From Pipra filicauda (lineage: Eukaryota; Chordata; Aves; Passeriformes; Pipridae), in assembly GCF_003945595.2 (NCBI RefSeq), contig NW_024104620.1, forward strand, positions 5,277,465-5,341,464: a stretch of DNA of 64,000 bases, written 5' to 3'. The notes under the pieces are model-generated. The model did not search any database, was not told where the DNA came from, and saw only the letters and a list, made by a program, of their open reading frames with translations. The position numbers and the translations under genes were made by a program. The first letter of the stretch is position 1, and every line of letters begins with the position of its first letter. This document shows positions 51,625 to 63,953 of this stretch, piece by piece.

Positions 51625-54600
51625 CCTGCCTGAGGGTAGTTATTTCCTTTACCTTTCTCTTCTGAGTGTGAAGGACTTGTAAATAATGGCTTTTATCCCC
51701 TGTGAGCCCCACTCTCCTTCTTGTGAACTGGCTTGGGTCTTTCCTTAATGTTTAATCTTGCTTCTGGCCTCAGTCCTGTCAAGATTGCTCTAATCTTTGA
51801 TGTAACATCTTTGCTGTCAGGTCTAGTTCTGAAGAGAGGGCTGGGTAGCTCTTAGTGAAAGGAATACTCAGTGTGCGTGCTCCCAAAATAGTAAAAGTTG
51901 GCTTTTGGGCCTTATTGGGCTCCTGCATCTCTTCTGTCAAGAAGTTCCCTGTTGTTCCCTGCTCATGGGCAGATACCAAAAACCCTGAAGGAACAAATGA
52001 CATCATACCTACCCCGAAACCTAAAGGGCTTTGTTACACCTTTCTGTTAACGCTCCAAAGGAACAGTGAAATTTTACACTGCTGATAAATAACTTGTATT
52101 AGTTATTAAAAGACATTCTAAAGAGCCTCATTAAAGGTCACTTTTATTTTAAGAAGCTGATTTGAGGGTGCTGTAATCCCAAAGCTTAGTGTAAAATGTG
52201 TGGTAGTGATTAGTGCTGCTGTTTAACTTTGCAGTTCAGTTTTTAGTTGCTGTTTTCCGTGGGGAGGCTTGGCTGGAGCCCTGGGGCTCCTGGTGAAGGT
52301 TCTGCTGGTACTTGTTGGTGACAGTTTTGGTGGCTTGTCTGTGTACTTACAGCAGGCTGTAACAGGCTTCTGCACCTTCTAACAGCTAATCCAGTGAGTT
52401 GAAATATGGAAATCGAGGACTATCAGCTAAATAGGGAAGTAGTTAATGTGGAGAAAAGTCCTGCCTCTTGTAGGGGACATACTTGCATCTGAAATCCAAG
52501 CTATGAGGCTGGACTCCAAGGTTGATTACTGCTGGGAAGAGTGTTCCAGGGAAGCAATTGCTTTCCTGAGTCAGGAGATAACTTTAAGCACAACTTTTGC
52601 TCAGTCCCTCCCTTGCTGAATTAGTTAATATGTGGAAGTTTCCCACTGTGAAACTGTGGGAAATTGCTGATTCAGCAAATCCTGCTATTTCAGTAGCTTC
52701 TGGTGCAGGCATGGACTCTGCATGGCTGCTGTAACTCAGACTGGTGCTAAGATTGTACTAAACTGGTGGCTGTTTTTTCTTTCCAAGCTTTCCTGTGCTG
52801 TGCCATCAGGAACATGTTGGAGGCATGAGCTTTTTCTTGCTCTCCCTTGCCTGTTTCCCTGTGGGGCAATGGGAAACTATGGAAGAAATGGTGCTGTTGA
52901 AAGCAGATGCAGTGATGGTCATCTTTTCTGAAGTGTTTGGGAGATCAGTGAGACAGGCTGAGCTCTGCAGCTTTCCCAGGAGACAGCTCCTTTGCTCAGC
53001 TGTGTCCTTCACTCCTCCCTCTCCTTCCCAGTAATTTGCTGGTTCTTGCTGTCAATGCTGGGCATTATACTTAGTGAGGTGTGGCCCTAATTGAAATATG
53101 GGGAGGGGATGATGGGCACATTTGATAAGACCTCTGAGAGAAGAGCTTTTGGGAGCAACTGTCCAACTGAGTCACCCAGGCTCCTGAGCAGTCAGTTCCA
53201 TGGCATTACCCAAACTGTTGCACATCACCAGGTGCCTGAAGGGCTTTCCAAGCAGTCCCACCTTGGATAGTCCCCTTTGCCTGGGTTACATGTGTCTGCC
53301 CTTCTGTCCTAAGGGGCTCCCAGGTGGGAGATCTGACAGGGTGCAGCTAATTTAGTGTTACATCAGATCGATGTCCGAATCTCCCGAGTCCTTTACGGGC
53401 TCTATTTCACATCCCAGAGTGGTTTTGGAGTGTGCTGGTGGGATTTGTACTGGGTAAAATGGGAATGGGTATTGCCCTCCAGCAGTGAATGGAGTTTGGG
53501 TCACTGGGGCCCAGCTGGAGGGAGTTTGAAGGGCCCTGAAATCTCAGTGTTACTGTTGGGGTGGTTTCACTTGGCGGACCTGCTCCCGCCACTTGCTGCT
53601 GTACGTGGCTAAAAACAGACCGATGATTTTGGTGTGTTCCCAAGAGGCAGCAGTGTCTGCTGGTACTTGGCCTCAGTCTTGGTTTGCAGCTGGCAGCAAC
53701 TGCCTCCTTTTAAAACCAGACTCTGAGTGGGACTTGCAAGAGCATTGTCAGCACTGCCCCACCCAGCCCTCCTGCTGCCCTGGCTGAGGTGAACCAGCCT
53801 CTCTCTCTCCCTGTGCAGCTCTTTCCTGTGGGGTGCTCTGGGGCACTGTGCTGGGGAGGTGTGTTGCTTTGCTTTCTCTGGCTGCCCACACTCTGCTTCC
53901 TCTGAGAAACATTCCTTGCTATTGTTTCTCTTCAACCCCTGGGCTCCTGTCCGAGGAGTGCAAGTCACCATTCGGGTGCCCAGAGACCTTCCTGCTGGTG
54001 AGCAGTAAAACAGAGAGGATCAAACATGGAAGAGGAAATTACTGCTTCAAAAACTTAAAGAATTAAAAATAATCCCGAGGTGATTAAACTATGAATAAAC
54101 TGGTTCTAGGTGGTGAAAGAAGCAGACCCCTCCCTCTGGCAGTGCATTTCTGCTGGTTTTGTCACCTTAGTCCCAGTGGTGATCTGTCCCTTTCAAGGGT
54201 TGAATCAGTTCCTGAAACTGAGTCTGGGGAAAGAGAAACTGTGAGCTGAGAGGAGTTGGCTGGAGCTTTCTGTGAACTCCTGACCTAAATGACTTGTCCA
54301 GGATTGCTCAAGAAACTGGTAGTCGGGCCCAGGCTGGAGCTCAACAAGAAGGTTATCTCAGCTAGAGATCTGCTGCCCTGCCATAAACACACTGGCAAGT
54401 CCAGAACCTCCTCCCTCCTCTTCCCTTGGAAGCTGGTGCTAACTGACCAACTCCTCAGTATAGTGAGGTGAGATAAAAATACCATTTATTGTGGGCTTAG
54501 ACCAGGACAAAAGCCTGGATACAAAAGGAATTGGCTGTAGCTCAGGTGGAGGAGTGTGAATGAGGAGCGAGGGAACTCCTGATCTGTATCAGGGCCCCTC

Positions 54601-56340
54601 TGATTTTGGGGGCTCTCTTGGGTATAGATTCTGTATTTATTAAGACCCAGCCTGATGCTGCTGCCCTCTGCCTACTTCTCAGCTTTGGCAGAGGTTCAGA
54701 GTAACCGAGGGGGTGTATTTGTTTGATCACCCCCCAGTCTAGTGGTCCCTGGAAATTAGTAAACTTTTCCTTACCACAAGGAGGTTTTTGGCTTGAATTG
54801 TCAAGGTGAGCTCTGAGAGCTGAGGACCAGATGGGCACAGACCCTGTGCAGTGTGTACTGTCAGGCACTGCTTGGCAGCACAAGAGGGCTTCCCTGAAGC
54901 ATGGACAGGCAGCTCCTCTCACCTGGAGGGCAGAGAACGTTTGCTGGGGTGTCTTTCCAGTTCCTGCGGGGCGGCAGCTGTGAAAGGGAATGGAATATTC
55001 ACTGTGTCTGCACTAGTCTGTGGTGCATTTCCAGCTGCCCTCTGGTGGTTTAGGACAGAAGGGCTGAGATTGGAATTTGGCCTGTGTTCCTGACGTCACC
55101 TGCTCGTGAGAGCCTCCACTGCCAACGGGATCTTCTGGAGCTGAGCAGCCCTTGGAGTGGGACACAATGGGCTTGACTCCAGCAGCCCTCGGGGTTTCCA
55201 GGGTGACCCGCGGTGGTGCCTGGGTCATGGGTGCTGCTGATAAAGCTGGATGAGGCACTAAGCAAATTGACTGCAAGGGTTATACTGGTTGGTTTCCACA
55301 TGGGAGGTGGCTGGATGTTCCAGGGTGAGGTGATGAAGTTCTGGAACAGGAAAACACAGACTGAAGTCCCTACAGCAGCTTCTTCATGGGCTCTGGTGAG
55401 AAATGGGCTTGAGCTCCAAAGCACAGGTTTGCTATCACCTTTAATCTTGCCATCAGTGTTTGTGCTGGGATATACTACATAAAATGAAACCAGTTATGTA
55501 CTGAGTTCCTGACCTTTAGACTTGATGCATGTGTGAAAATACTTCTGTCAGTTTTGAATTTCCAGCTTTTCCTTGGTTGTGAAGAAATCAGGACCCTGCT
55601 GAGGGTTGTGTAGGGCAGCCTGTAGTTACTGCCTGCACACATGGGGAGTATTTTTACATCTGCTCCCCCCCCCGTGCCTCTCAACCTGGAGAAGTGCCCA
55701 TGTGAATGATGTGTTAAGAGTGTGAGGAAGAAGCCTAAACCCCACGGTAGGAGGAGTGTACCAGTCCTGTCAGCACAGTCCCTGAAGGCACTGGCTGGAG
55801 TTGGACACATCGTGCAGGTTTGTGTGCTTGCTCCTGCTGGGTGACCCCAGACCCGTCTGCCCGTGGTCTGGTGGGCATTTGTTTCCCTGGGAGCAGCTAC
55901 AGCAAGGTGAGCTGTGCCAAAACATGGGACATCCACAGGAACCATCCTGACATCCCGACAAATGGATAGTCCAGCTCCTCTTTGCTCTGGATAAAAGTGG
56001 CTTCTGCACAAGTCTGGGCCACTTGATGACCTGCCAATGCTCACTGTGTGTGGGAGCATCAGCATCTGCTATTTTGGAGTGATGTGACTGCATGGGGAGG
56101 GGAGAGGATTTTTCATGTTCCCACAGAGGGGAACGGTTGGTTACTTTATCCAACATCCAGCTCTGGAAGGATGGGGGCATTAGAAGTGGAGTGCTGCACA
56201 CCTTTTCCTTGGATTTAGCACATCACCTAAGTCTGGGCTGCTGTCCCTCATATAGCACCTCCCTGTGCTCCCAGTGACATGGTATGGGGAGGGAGCTTAC
56301 CCAGGAGAAGGACAGCTCATGGCCCTTCCTTCAGATTGGA
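51625..56340. other. Gene-free interval downstream of CDC42
   Basis: No exon with a family match was found on either strand. The frames present are short and unlike any family I know. In human, WNT4 lies beyond CDC42, but no WNT-like cysteine pattern was seen here. Confidence 0.45.
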
Positions 56341-56348
56341 GCAGAGGT

Positions 56349-56663
56349 CCATCAGTGCTGGTCACTTTTCAAACATCCCCTCCTAAGGGCACAGGAGCAA
56401 CAATTCCCAGATGTTGGAAGTCAAGCAGGTGAGGCAGAAGGCCAGCTTGGCTGAGCAGGGATCTTCTCTTGGAAATAAGGCAAAAAAGGAAGGAGTGTGC
56501 CCAGTGGAAGCAGGGTTTGGTGACACGGGAAGAATTCAGAGATGCTGCTTGTCACTGTAGGGAGAAAATTTGTGTGGCCAAAGCTCAGCTGGAGTTGCAG
56601 CTGCCAGAAATGTGGGGGACAATAAAAAGTTTTTTCCAAATACATTAAAGGCAAAAGGCAGTA
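56349..56663 (+). mobile_element. Internal CR1 LINE segment, duplicate of 59874-60187
   Basis: These 315 bases come from the CR1 ORF2 region between endonuclease and reverse transcriptase. They are about 97% identical by eye to 59874-60187 (roughly nine substitutions and one single-base gap). The CR1 3' end is missing here, which is unusual for a normal CR1 insertion. Confidence 0.85.
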
Positions 56664-57748
56664 GGTTCCCTGTGAAGTAGGGTGAGTATCTTGTCCCCTC
56701 CTTTACGATGCTCTGCTGGTTTGAAGGTGTTTCTCTTCTCCTCCCTATCAGGTGGGAACCTTCAAAAAGCCCTCCCCTCCTTCTTTCTCCATGGCTAGCC
56801 CTGCCTTGAGAAATCTGTTTCCCAAATTTCCTCCCTCCCACCTTTCACAGCTGGGTATCCAAGGGGAACTGGAGATGCCAGCACAGTTCTACGTGCTTCC
56901 CAGAGCTTGCAGCACTGTGGGCTCCTCCTTCTTGATGGTTCTTCTGAGTTGTTTGCTGTCTGTCACCTGCCTGTCTCCATTCTGGGCTATGGACCTTCCT
57001 TACATCCCAGGGTCAGTGTAGGGTGAGAAGCAATTTGTTTTAAATGCAGCCAAGGCTCAGGAGGGCAAAACCAGAAACATCAGATGGTCAGGAGCTCGCA
57101 ATGGGTGTCTTCATGCAGGAGTTGAGACCTGATGTCTTCCAGGTGAGGTAAGTGAATTCTTTGGCCCTCAGGGAGTGTTTCATCCTCCTCAGCCGTGCTC
57201 TGGCAGTGCAGCCAGCTCCTTCCTCCCTGCCTGCATGGGCTGTTGTGGAGGTGCAGGGCTGTGCTGGGTGCAGAGGGATACTTGGATATATGTGGATGCT
57301 GACAGCATGGGAAAGGCTCGCCCTGGAAACCTGCTCTGGCTTCTTCCTTTCTCCTGGGGAGCGTCTGAGTCGGGCAGCACTTTTAGAAACTGCTGAGGCA
57401 TCGTCCTGGCAGCCAAGAGGCTCGTTTCCTGTGAGCAGACGGGAGGGATGGGTCTCTGGTGTGCTCTGAGATCTGGCTGTGCCTGAGCAGTGCAGCTGCG
57501 GAGGAAAAGCCACTCTGCTTTCTGGTCAGGGACAGGGGGACAGGGTGGGGGGCCTGTGATGGGCCTGCGTGGTCGTCGCTCTCTGCTTTTATCCAACATG
57601 TGGTTTTAAGAGACGTTGGCAGCCCACCCTGGAGCACAACATCCTTGGCTTCATCCCTGGTGGTGGCAGTGCTGGGACATGCAAGTGGCTGCTGAGGTTG
57701 CTGCTGCTGGCAGGGGGTAATCAGGAGCCCAGGGGGTGGTTATGGGAA

Positions 57749-57920
57749 ATCACAGAATCCTAAAATTGCTTGGGTTTGAAAGGACCTTAAAGATAATTCA
57801 GTTCCAACCCCCTGCCGTGGGCAGAGACACCTTCTAGTAGACCAGGTTTCTCCAAGCCCCCTCCAACTTGGCCTTGAACACTTCTAGGGGTGGGGCAGCC
57901 ACAGCTTCTCCACATCCTTG
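57749..57920 (-). mobile_element. CR1 LINE 3' end fragment
   Basis: Reverse-orientation landmarks are AATCACAGAATCC, TTTGAAAGGACCTTAAAG, CCAACCCCCTGCCGTGGGC and CTCCAACTTGGCCTTGAAC. Confidence 0.88.
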
Positions 57921-59435
57921 GAGGCATTTTGCCCTGCTTTGGAGTTGGAGCCTCCTGTGCCAGTAAAGGGTGAGTGTTGATTCAGCCATGACTTTTTTTA
58001 TTTCCTTTGAATTAATGAAAAGAAAAAGGGAAAAACTGAAGAAAAATAAGTCTTCTATGACAAACAAGGGCTAACCATCCCAAGAGGTGCTTATGAACCG
58101 GGGGCTGACTGATGGCTAAAGCCCCGTTAAATTAAACCTGGAAACGTTTTGCCCAATATCATCTTCTTCTCCTTATTTGACAAATGCTGATCACCCTGAT
58201 TTGCTTGGATGTGCTCAGATAACAGATGGGAATTTGTCACCTACGTGCAGCGGGGGAACAGGCAGAGATGAAGTCGTCGGCAGGAAATAATCTGGAATTT
58301 CTCACTGCTGCTTGGCACGTGGGTTGCTGGGGCCCACACAGCCAACCTCACCGTGGGGTCCTCTCCTCTGGTCATGGGGCTTTCCCTGGGATCAAATGCA
58401 GCATCTAGGTTGGTAGTTTTCTGTGTTCTGTCACAGGTGGGGTGGCTGTGTCACCCAGAGCTCTGGGTGAAGCTGGAAGGCACTCACCGGGGTCTGAGGG
58501 AGGTGGTGCCAGCCTGGCCTCTGATGCCAGTGGATCCTGTGGGTTAGTGAAGGGGTTGAAGGTGGGCAAGGTGCCTCCTCCTCTGTGGGTGTGGCTCCTT
58601 AGGGGCTCTGTGGCAAATCTTTGGTGACCTGAACAGAGCGGCTCAGAGCCAACCTGGCCTTTCCAGTTCAACCCTGATCCTTTTATCTGTTGTACCTCTA
58701 ACCCCTTCCCACCTCTCCATAGCCTCTGCAATCACTCCCTTCCCATCTATCCCTCCTGCCACCACTTCCTTTTCTCTTTTCCCCCCATCCCCATTGCCTC
58801 TGTCCCTTTGAGCTGCCTCCTTCATGTGTGAGCAACGTGGGGAGATGCTGGCAAGTGCTGCCAGGAGCCACCACCAGGCAGCAGGTCCAGTGTGCTCAGG
58901 CCTTCCTGCAGCCATCCCAGGCTCTGCCAATAGCTGTGCCCCTGATCTCTGCCAGGTCATGCACTGGTGAAGCCTTTTGGAGAGCAGCTGTGTGAGCTGG
59001 AGCTTTTTTTTTTCCAAATTTTTTTTTTTCCAAAATGTGACACTTTATAGTCTCGTCCAAGAGGCAAAGCAAAAGTGATTATTGCTGTGTTTGTTCAACC
59101 TTAACTACAGCTGAACAAACTCAGTTTTTCCTCCTTAGGAATTATTGTTGGGGTGAAAATTAAAGCAGTTGACTCGTTAGTGCTGTTACATAGTATGGTG
59201 TGTTTTCCTTTCTTTTTCTGTGCCCTTTTCTTTACCATCCTAAAGATGCTACAGTGGGCTATGGGGCAGTGGGTCTGTGTGGGTCCAAAAAGCCCAAGCA
59301 GTTTTTAACTGAGCTGTCAGCCAAGTCTGGGAACATGGTGGAAAATTAAAATCCTATTCCTAAAAAATGGGTTTTAGCCCCTTCTGTGCTCAGGTGCAGC
59401 AGATGCAGGGTAACATCCCTGCTTCTGTGCTTCAT

Positions 59436-59607
59436 TAAGGTTGGCAAAGACTTCCAAGACTTGATCATTGAGTCCATGCCAAGCCCATCACTGACTCATG
59501 TCCCCAACATAATAAACACTTCCAGGGATGGTCACTCCACCACTTCCCTGTTCCAGTGCCTGACCACCCTTTCAGGGAAGACATTTTCCCTAATATCCAA
59601 TCTAAAC
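59436..59607 (-). mobile_element. Older CR1 LINE, left piece (interrupted by an insertion)
   Basis: Reverse CR1 3' region with GTTGGCAAAGACTTCCAAG, CTTCCAGGGATGGTCACTCC and CCTAATATCCAATCTAAAC. The expected next words of CR1 (CTCTCCTGGCACAACTTGAG) are found only after 61272, so this element was split by the CR1 at 59608-61272. Confidence 0.85.
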
Positions 59608-61272
59608 AATTCAGTGGAACAGGTCCTAAGGGAGCTGACTTGGAAAGATGCCCTCCTTGATCTGTTGCTTGGCAACAGAGTGGATCTCACAAGCGAGGTG
59701 GAGATTGGGGCTGTCTTGGCCACAGTGACCACGAGGTGATTGAGTTTAAAATCTCTGTTGACAGGAGGAAAAGTGCCAGCAAAACCTCAACTCTGGACAT
59801 GAGGAGAGCAGACTTCAGGCTGCTCAGGGAATTAGGAAGGTGCCCTGGGAAAATGTTTTTACAGGTGCTGGGATCCATCAGTGCTGGTCACTTTTCAAAC
59901 ATCACCTCCTAAGGGCACAGGAGCAACAATTCCCAAATGTTGGAAGTCAAGCAGGTGAGGCAGAAGGCCAGCTTGGCTGAGCAGGGATCTTCTCTTGGAA
60001 ATAAGGCAAAAAAGGAAGGGGTGTGCCCAGTGGAAGCAGGGTCAGGTGACACGGGAAGAATTCAGAGATGCTGCTTGTCACTGTAGGGAGAAAATTTGTG
60101 TGGCCAAAGCTCAGCTGGAGTTGCAGCTGCCAGGAATGTGGGGGACAATAAAAAGTTTTTCCAAATACACCAAAGGCAATAGGCAGTAAAGAAACACCAT
60201 CCCACAGGATGGGGATGGTCACCTCCCAAACAGGGACACAGACAAGGCAGAGGTGTTTAATGCTTTGCCTCTGTCTTCAACACAGATGACGGACCAAGGG
60301 GGTCTCAGTGCCCTGAGCTGCAGGACCAGGACTGCGAGAATGATCAACTCCCAGTGCCCCTGAACTTGTGTGGCATCTGCTGCTCCAGCTGGATCCCTAC
60401 AGATCTATGGGGCCTGATGGGATTCATCCCAGAATCCTCAAAGAGCTGCTGCTGTCATTGCAAAACCTCTCTCCGTGATTTTTGAGTGGTCTTGGGAATC
60501 GAGGGAGGTCCTGGCTGGCTGGAATCTGGCGAACGTTGTCCTGATTTTCAAGAAGGGCAAGAAGGAGGATCCCAGAAACTCCAGGCCTGTCAGTCTCACT
60601 TCAGTGCCTGGTAAAGTTATGGAGCAGATTATTCTGGGAGGTGTTGAAAAACAGCTGAAAGCCAACACAGTCCTTGTTCACAGCCAGCAGGGCTTCATGA
60701 GGGGAAAGTCCTGCTTGTCCAACCTGATTTCCTTCTGTGACAAAGTGACCCACCTGGCTGATCAAGGGAAGCCAGTTGGTGTAATCTTTTTGGATTTCAG
60801 TATAAGGATGATATGAAGCCATTCAAGAGCATCCAAAGGAGGGCAGCGAAGAGGGGGAAGGGCCTTGATTTGAAGCCGTGTGAGGACACTGAGGGCACTT
60901 GGTGTGTTCAGCTGGAGAAGAGGGGACTGAGGGGAGACCTCACTGCAGTTCCAGCTTCCTGGGGAGGGGCAGAGGAGGGGCAGGGACTGAGCTCTGCTCT
61001 GTGGGGACCAGGGACAGGACCCCAGGGAATGGCCTGGAGTTGTGTAGGGCAGGTTTAGGTTGGATCTCAGGAAAAGGTTCTTCCCCCAGAGGGTGGTTGG
61101 GCACTGACCAGGCTCCCCAGGGCAGTGGGCACAGCCCCAAGGCTGCCAGAGCTCAAGATCTGTCATCTATTTGGGTGATCCTCTGGGGCACAGAGTGTGA
61201 CTCTTGGGGATGGTCCTGTGCAGGGCTGATCCTTGTGGGTCCCTTCCATCTCAGCATATTCTGTGATTCTGT
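59608..61272 (+). mobile_element. CR1 LINE, about 1.7 kb, inserted into an older CR1; broken ORF2
   Basis: Sense-strand order: end of the endonuclease domain (DLLLGNRVDLTSEVEIG), the linker (REKICVAKAQLELQL), then reverse transcriptase from about 60480 (ANVVLIFKKGKKEDPRNSRP, VSLTSVPGKVMEQIIL, SQQGFMRGKSCLSNLISF, GVIFLDFS). At about 60801 the sequence jumps directly to the late ORF2/3' UTR region (CATCCAAAGGAGGGCAGCG), so a large internal part is missing. It ends with the CR1 tail ATTCTGTGATTCTGT. It is 5'-truncated and not able to code for a working enzyme. Confidence 0.9.
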
Positions 61273-61895
61273 AAATCTCTCCTGGCACAACTTGAGTCCA
61301 TCCTCTCATCTTGTCACTTGTTACCTGGGAGCAGAGCCTGACCCCCACCTGGCTCTGCCCTCCTGTCAGAGTAGCAGAGAGTGAGAAGGTGCCCCCTGAG
61401 CCTCCTTTTCTCCAGGATGAGCCCCCCCAGCTCCCTCAGCCACCCATGGTGCTCCAGACCCTTCCCCAGTCCATTCCCTTCTGTGAACATGCTCCAACCC
61501 CTCAATGTCTGTCTTGTTATGAGGGGCCCAGAACTGACCCCAGGATTTGAGGTGCTTCACCAGTGCCCAGAAAAGAGGGACAATCACTGCCTGGGTCCTG
61601 TGGCCCTACTATGGCTGGTACAGGCCAGGTGTCAATGGCCTCCTTGCCTGCCTGGGCTCATGTTCAGCCGCTGTCAAACAGCATCCCCAGGTCCTTTTCC
61701 ACCCAGCAGCTTTCCAGACACTCTTCCCCATCCCTGGAGTGCTTCCTGGGATTGGTACGACCCAAATTCAGGACCCAGCATTTGGCCTTGTTGAACTCTG
61801 TGCAGCTGGCCTTGGCCCATCGATCCAGCCTGTCCTGATCCCTCTGCAGACCCTTCCTGCCCTCCATCAGATCCACCCTCTCACCCAACTTGGGT
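61273..61895 (-). mobile_element. Older CR1 LINE, right piece
   Basis: It continues the minus-strand CR1 from 59607: CTCCTGGCACAACTTGAG, CTCAGCCTCC, GAGGGGCCCAGAACTGACCC, GCTCATGTTCAGCCGCTGTC, CATTTGGCCTTGTTGAACTC and CCCATCGATCCAGCCTGTCC. All are standard reverse-strand CR1 words. It ends near CACCCAACTTGGGT. Confidence 0.88.
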
Positions 61896-62713
61896 GGTGG
61901 CTGTGACGGGGCCCCCTTAGCTGTGTGGTGTGGATTTTTGGGCTCCCACCACATAAACACAACCCCCTCGGCCCGGATGGACGTTGTCCCAAGGCCAGAG
62001 CAGGGATCTCATCCGCAGGATGCTTTGCGAGATGCTGGTCCACCCGCTGCCTCGGCTGCACCGCAGAGCATCAGTGGGCTGAGCGAGGACCCCGCCGTGC
62101 CCCAGGCAGAGGCGAGTGCCGGCTGGGCTCGGGACAGCCCGTCAGCCTGTCCACAGCCCACTAGATGGCAAACACGTAAAGGCTTTGCTTGCTCCTGGCC
62201 AGCCCGGTCCCTGGTTCCAGTGCCAAGGAGGGGGCTGGAGGAGTTGGATTTCTTTTCGCTGAGGCCGTCTGCACCAGCAGCCACCGGCTGTGGGTCCGGT
62301 GCAATCATTTACATTTCCAGCTCCTTTGTATAACATCAATACCGGGGCGTGCACAAACTGCTGAGCTGTTTACAACTGCGCCGGGGCTGCGGCATCGGCT
62401 GAGCGTGGCCGAGCGAGCCGTGTCCAGCTGTGCTCCCGCTGCTGCCTCTGTTGGTTTTGGCTTCCTCCGGACGAACCCAGCCCTGGTTTAGAGAGGATCA
62501 GGAGGAAGAGGAGAGAGGCTTGGGGGGGTTTAGTCGGGGGGCTTGTTCCACTGACTGTGCTGAGCAGCCTGGTTTTCCCTGAGTCTCCCTTGGCTGCTGA
62601 GCAAGCGCATCCTCAGCGCCTGTTTGCCCTGATGCTGTGTCCCCATGGGGTGGGTGCTTTATGGGCACAGCCCCCCTCGGGTACCCCGATCTAAGACCTT
62701 ATTTCAATCCACA

Positions 62714-63020
62714 GCTTCCTGACGAGGGGCAGTGGAGGGGCAGGTGCTGATCTCTGCTCTCTGGTCACCGGTGACAGGACCCGAGGAAGTGTGCCAGGGG
62801 AGGTTTAGGCTGGATATTGGGGAAAGGTCCTTCCCCCAGAGGGTGGTTGGGCACTGAACAGGCTCCCCATGGCAGTGGTCACAGCCCCAAGGCTGCCAGA
62901 GCTCGAGGAGCATTTGGACAATGCTCTCAGGGACATGGAGAGATTCTTGGGGTTCTGTGCAGGGCCAGGGGTTGAACTTGATGATCCTTGTGGGTCCCTC
63001 GCAGCTCAGGATATTTCATG
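62714..63020 (+). mobile_element. CR1 LINE 3' end fragment
   Basis: It matches the 3' part of the CR1 at 60950-61260: GGTCCTTCCCCCAGAGGGTG, GTTGGGCACTGAACAGGCTC, CACAGCCCCAAGGCTGCCAG and GATCCTTGTGGGTCCCT. Confidence 0.88.
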
Positions 63021-63950
63021 GTCCAGGGCTGGTAGAAGCCTGTAGAAAGCTGCCCAGACACCCATCTCTCTCTGTAGACATCCCTTCTGTGCTGTCTCCT
63101 GGTGGCTCAACCCTGGTGAACCTGGGGTGCTTTGGCCTCTGGTGAAAGAAAGTGGGGTAAGTTGGACAGGACAAACCTATTCCAGGGAGGACACTGCCAG
63201 CAGACCAGTGCCTCTCCCCAGCTTTGGCTCCTGGGCCTTTTCCCTTTCTTACACGAAGGGAAGATGCCACTTGGGTTTGCAGGCTGGGACTTTTCCTTTG
63301 AGGTTCAGTGAAAGAGTTGGGAGCATCTTCTGTCTGCTGAGAGTGAGGGACCTGGAATCTGCCAGGCTGACATATTTCATGGGACATGGAAGAGCTGCTA
63401 CCAGCCACAGATGTTGCCCAGGAAACATGGGGATGTGGCTGCTGCTGCATCAGAGCAGGAGACCTTTTGTGATGCCTGAGTAATTCAAGAACTTGATGGA
63501 TGCAGGTACTGAGGTGCCTCCGAAAATCCCTTCAGACTTTAATCTGTATGATGAGGGGCTGAAAACCCCTTTGAAAACCTGGCTGTGGTGTCTGGCTGGA
63601 GCTCAGCCGCCGTGGCTAGAGCAGCAGAGCTTTGAAGATGGGACTGTGTTGCTTGAGGGGCTTTTGGAAATGTGAGCTTTGACCTCATGCCCTGATCAAG
63701 CCTGTCCTGTTTCTCAGACCTGTCTGGAGACAGAATGGGGGATGATTTGCCTGGGGCTACCTGGTCTGACTGATGTGGGTGTTCAGATGCACTCCTAACC
63801 CTGGGAGGAATGGGGAAGGGTCTGGGCTGTGTGATGTGTCCACAGTGCTGGTGGGACGTGTGGAATGCACACAGTGCTTGTGCTGCCCTTCAGTGATGAA
63901 CCTGGCAGTGGATGCAGAAAAGCCTTTACATGGTGCCACAGGCATCTGCT
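63021..63950. other. Gene-free sequence near the right edge
   Basis: No gene or repeat was recognised between the two CR1 pieces. Confidence 0.4.
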
Positions 63951-63953
63951 TTT

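Noticed and set aside
60475..60816. A host gene with a reverse-transcriptase-like domain
   Set aside because: The words and order are those of CR1 ORF2, and the frame breaks inside the domain.
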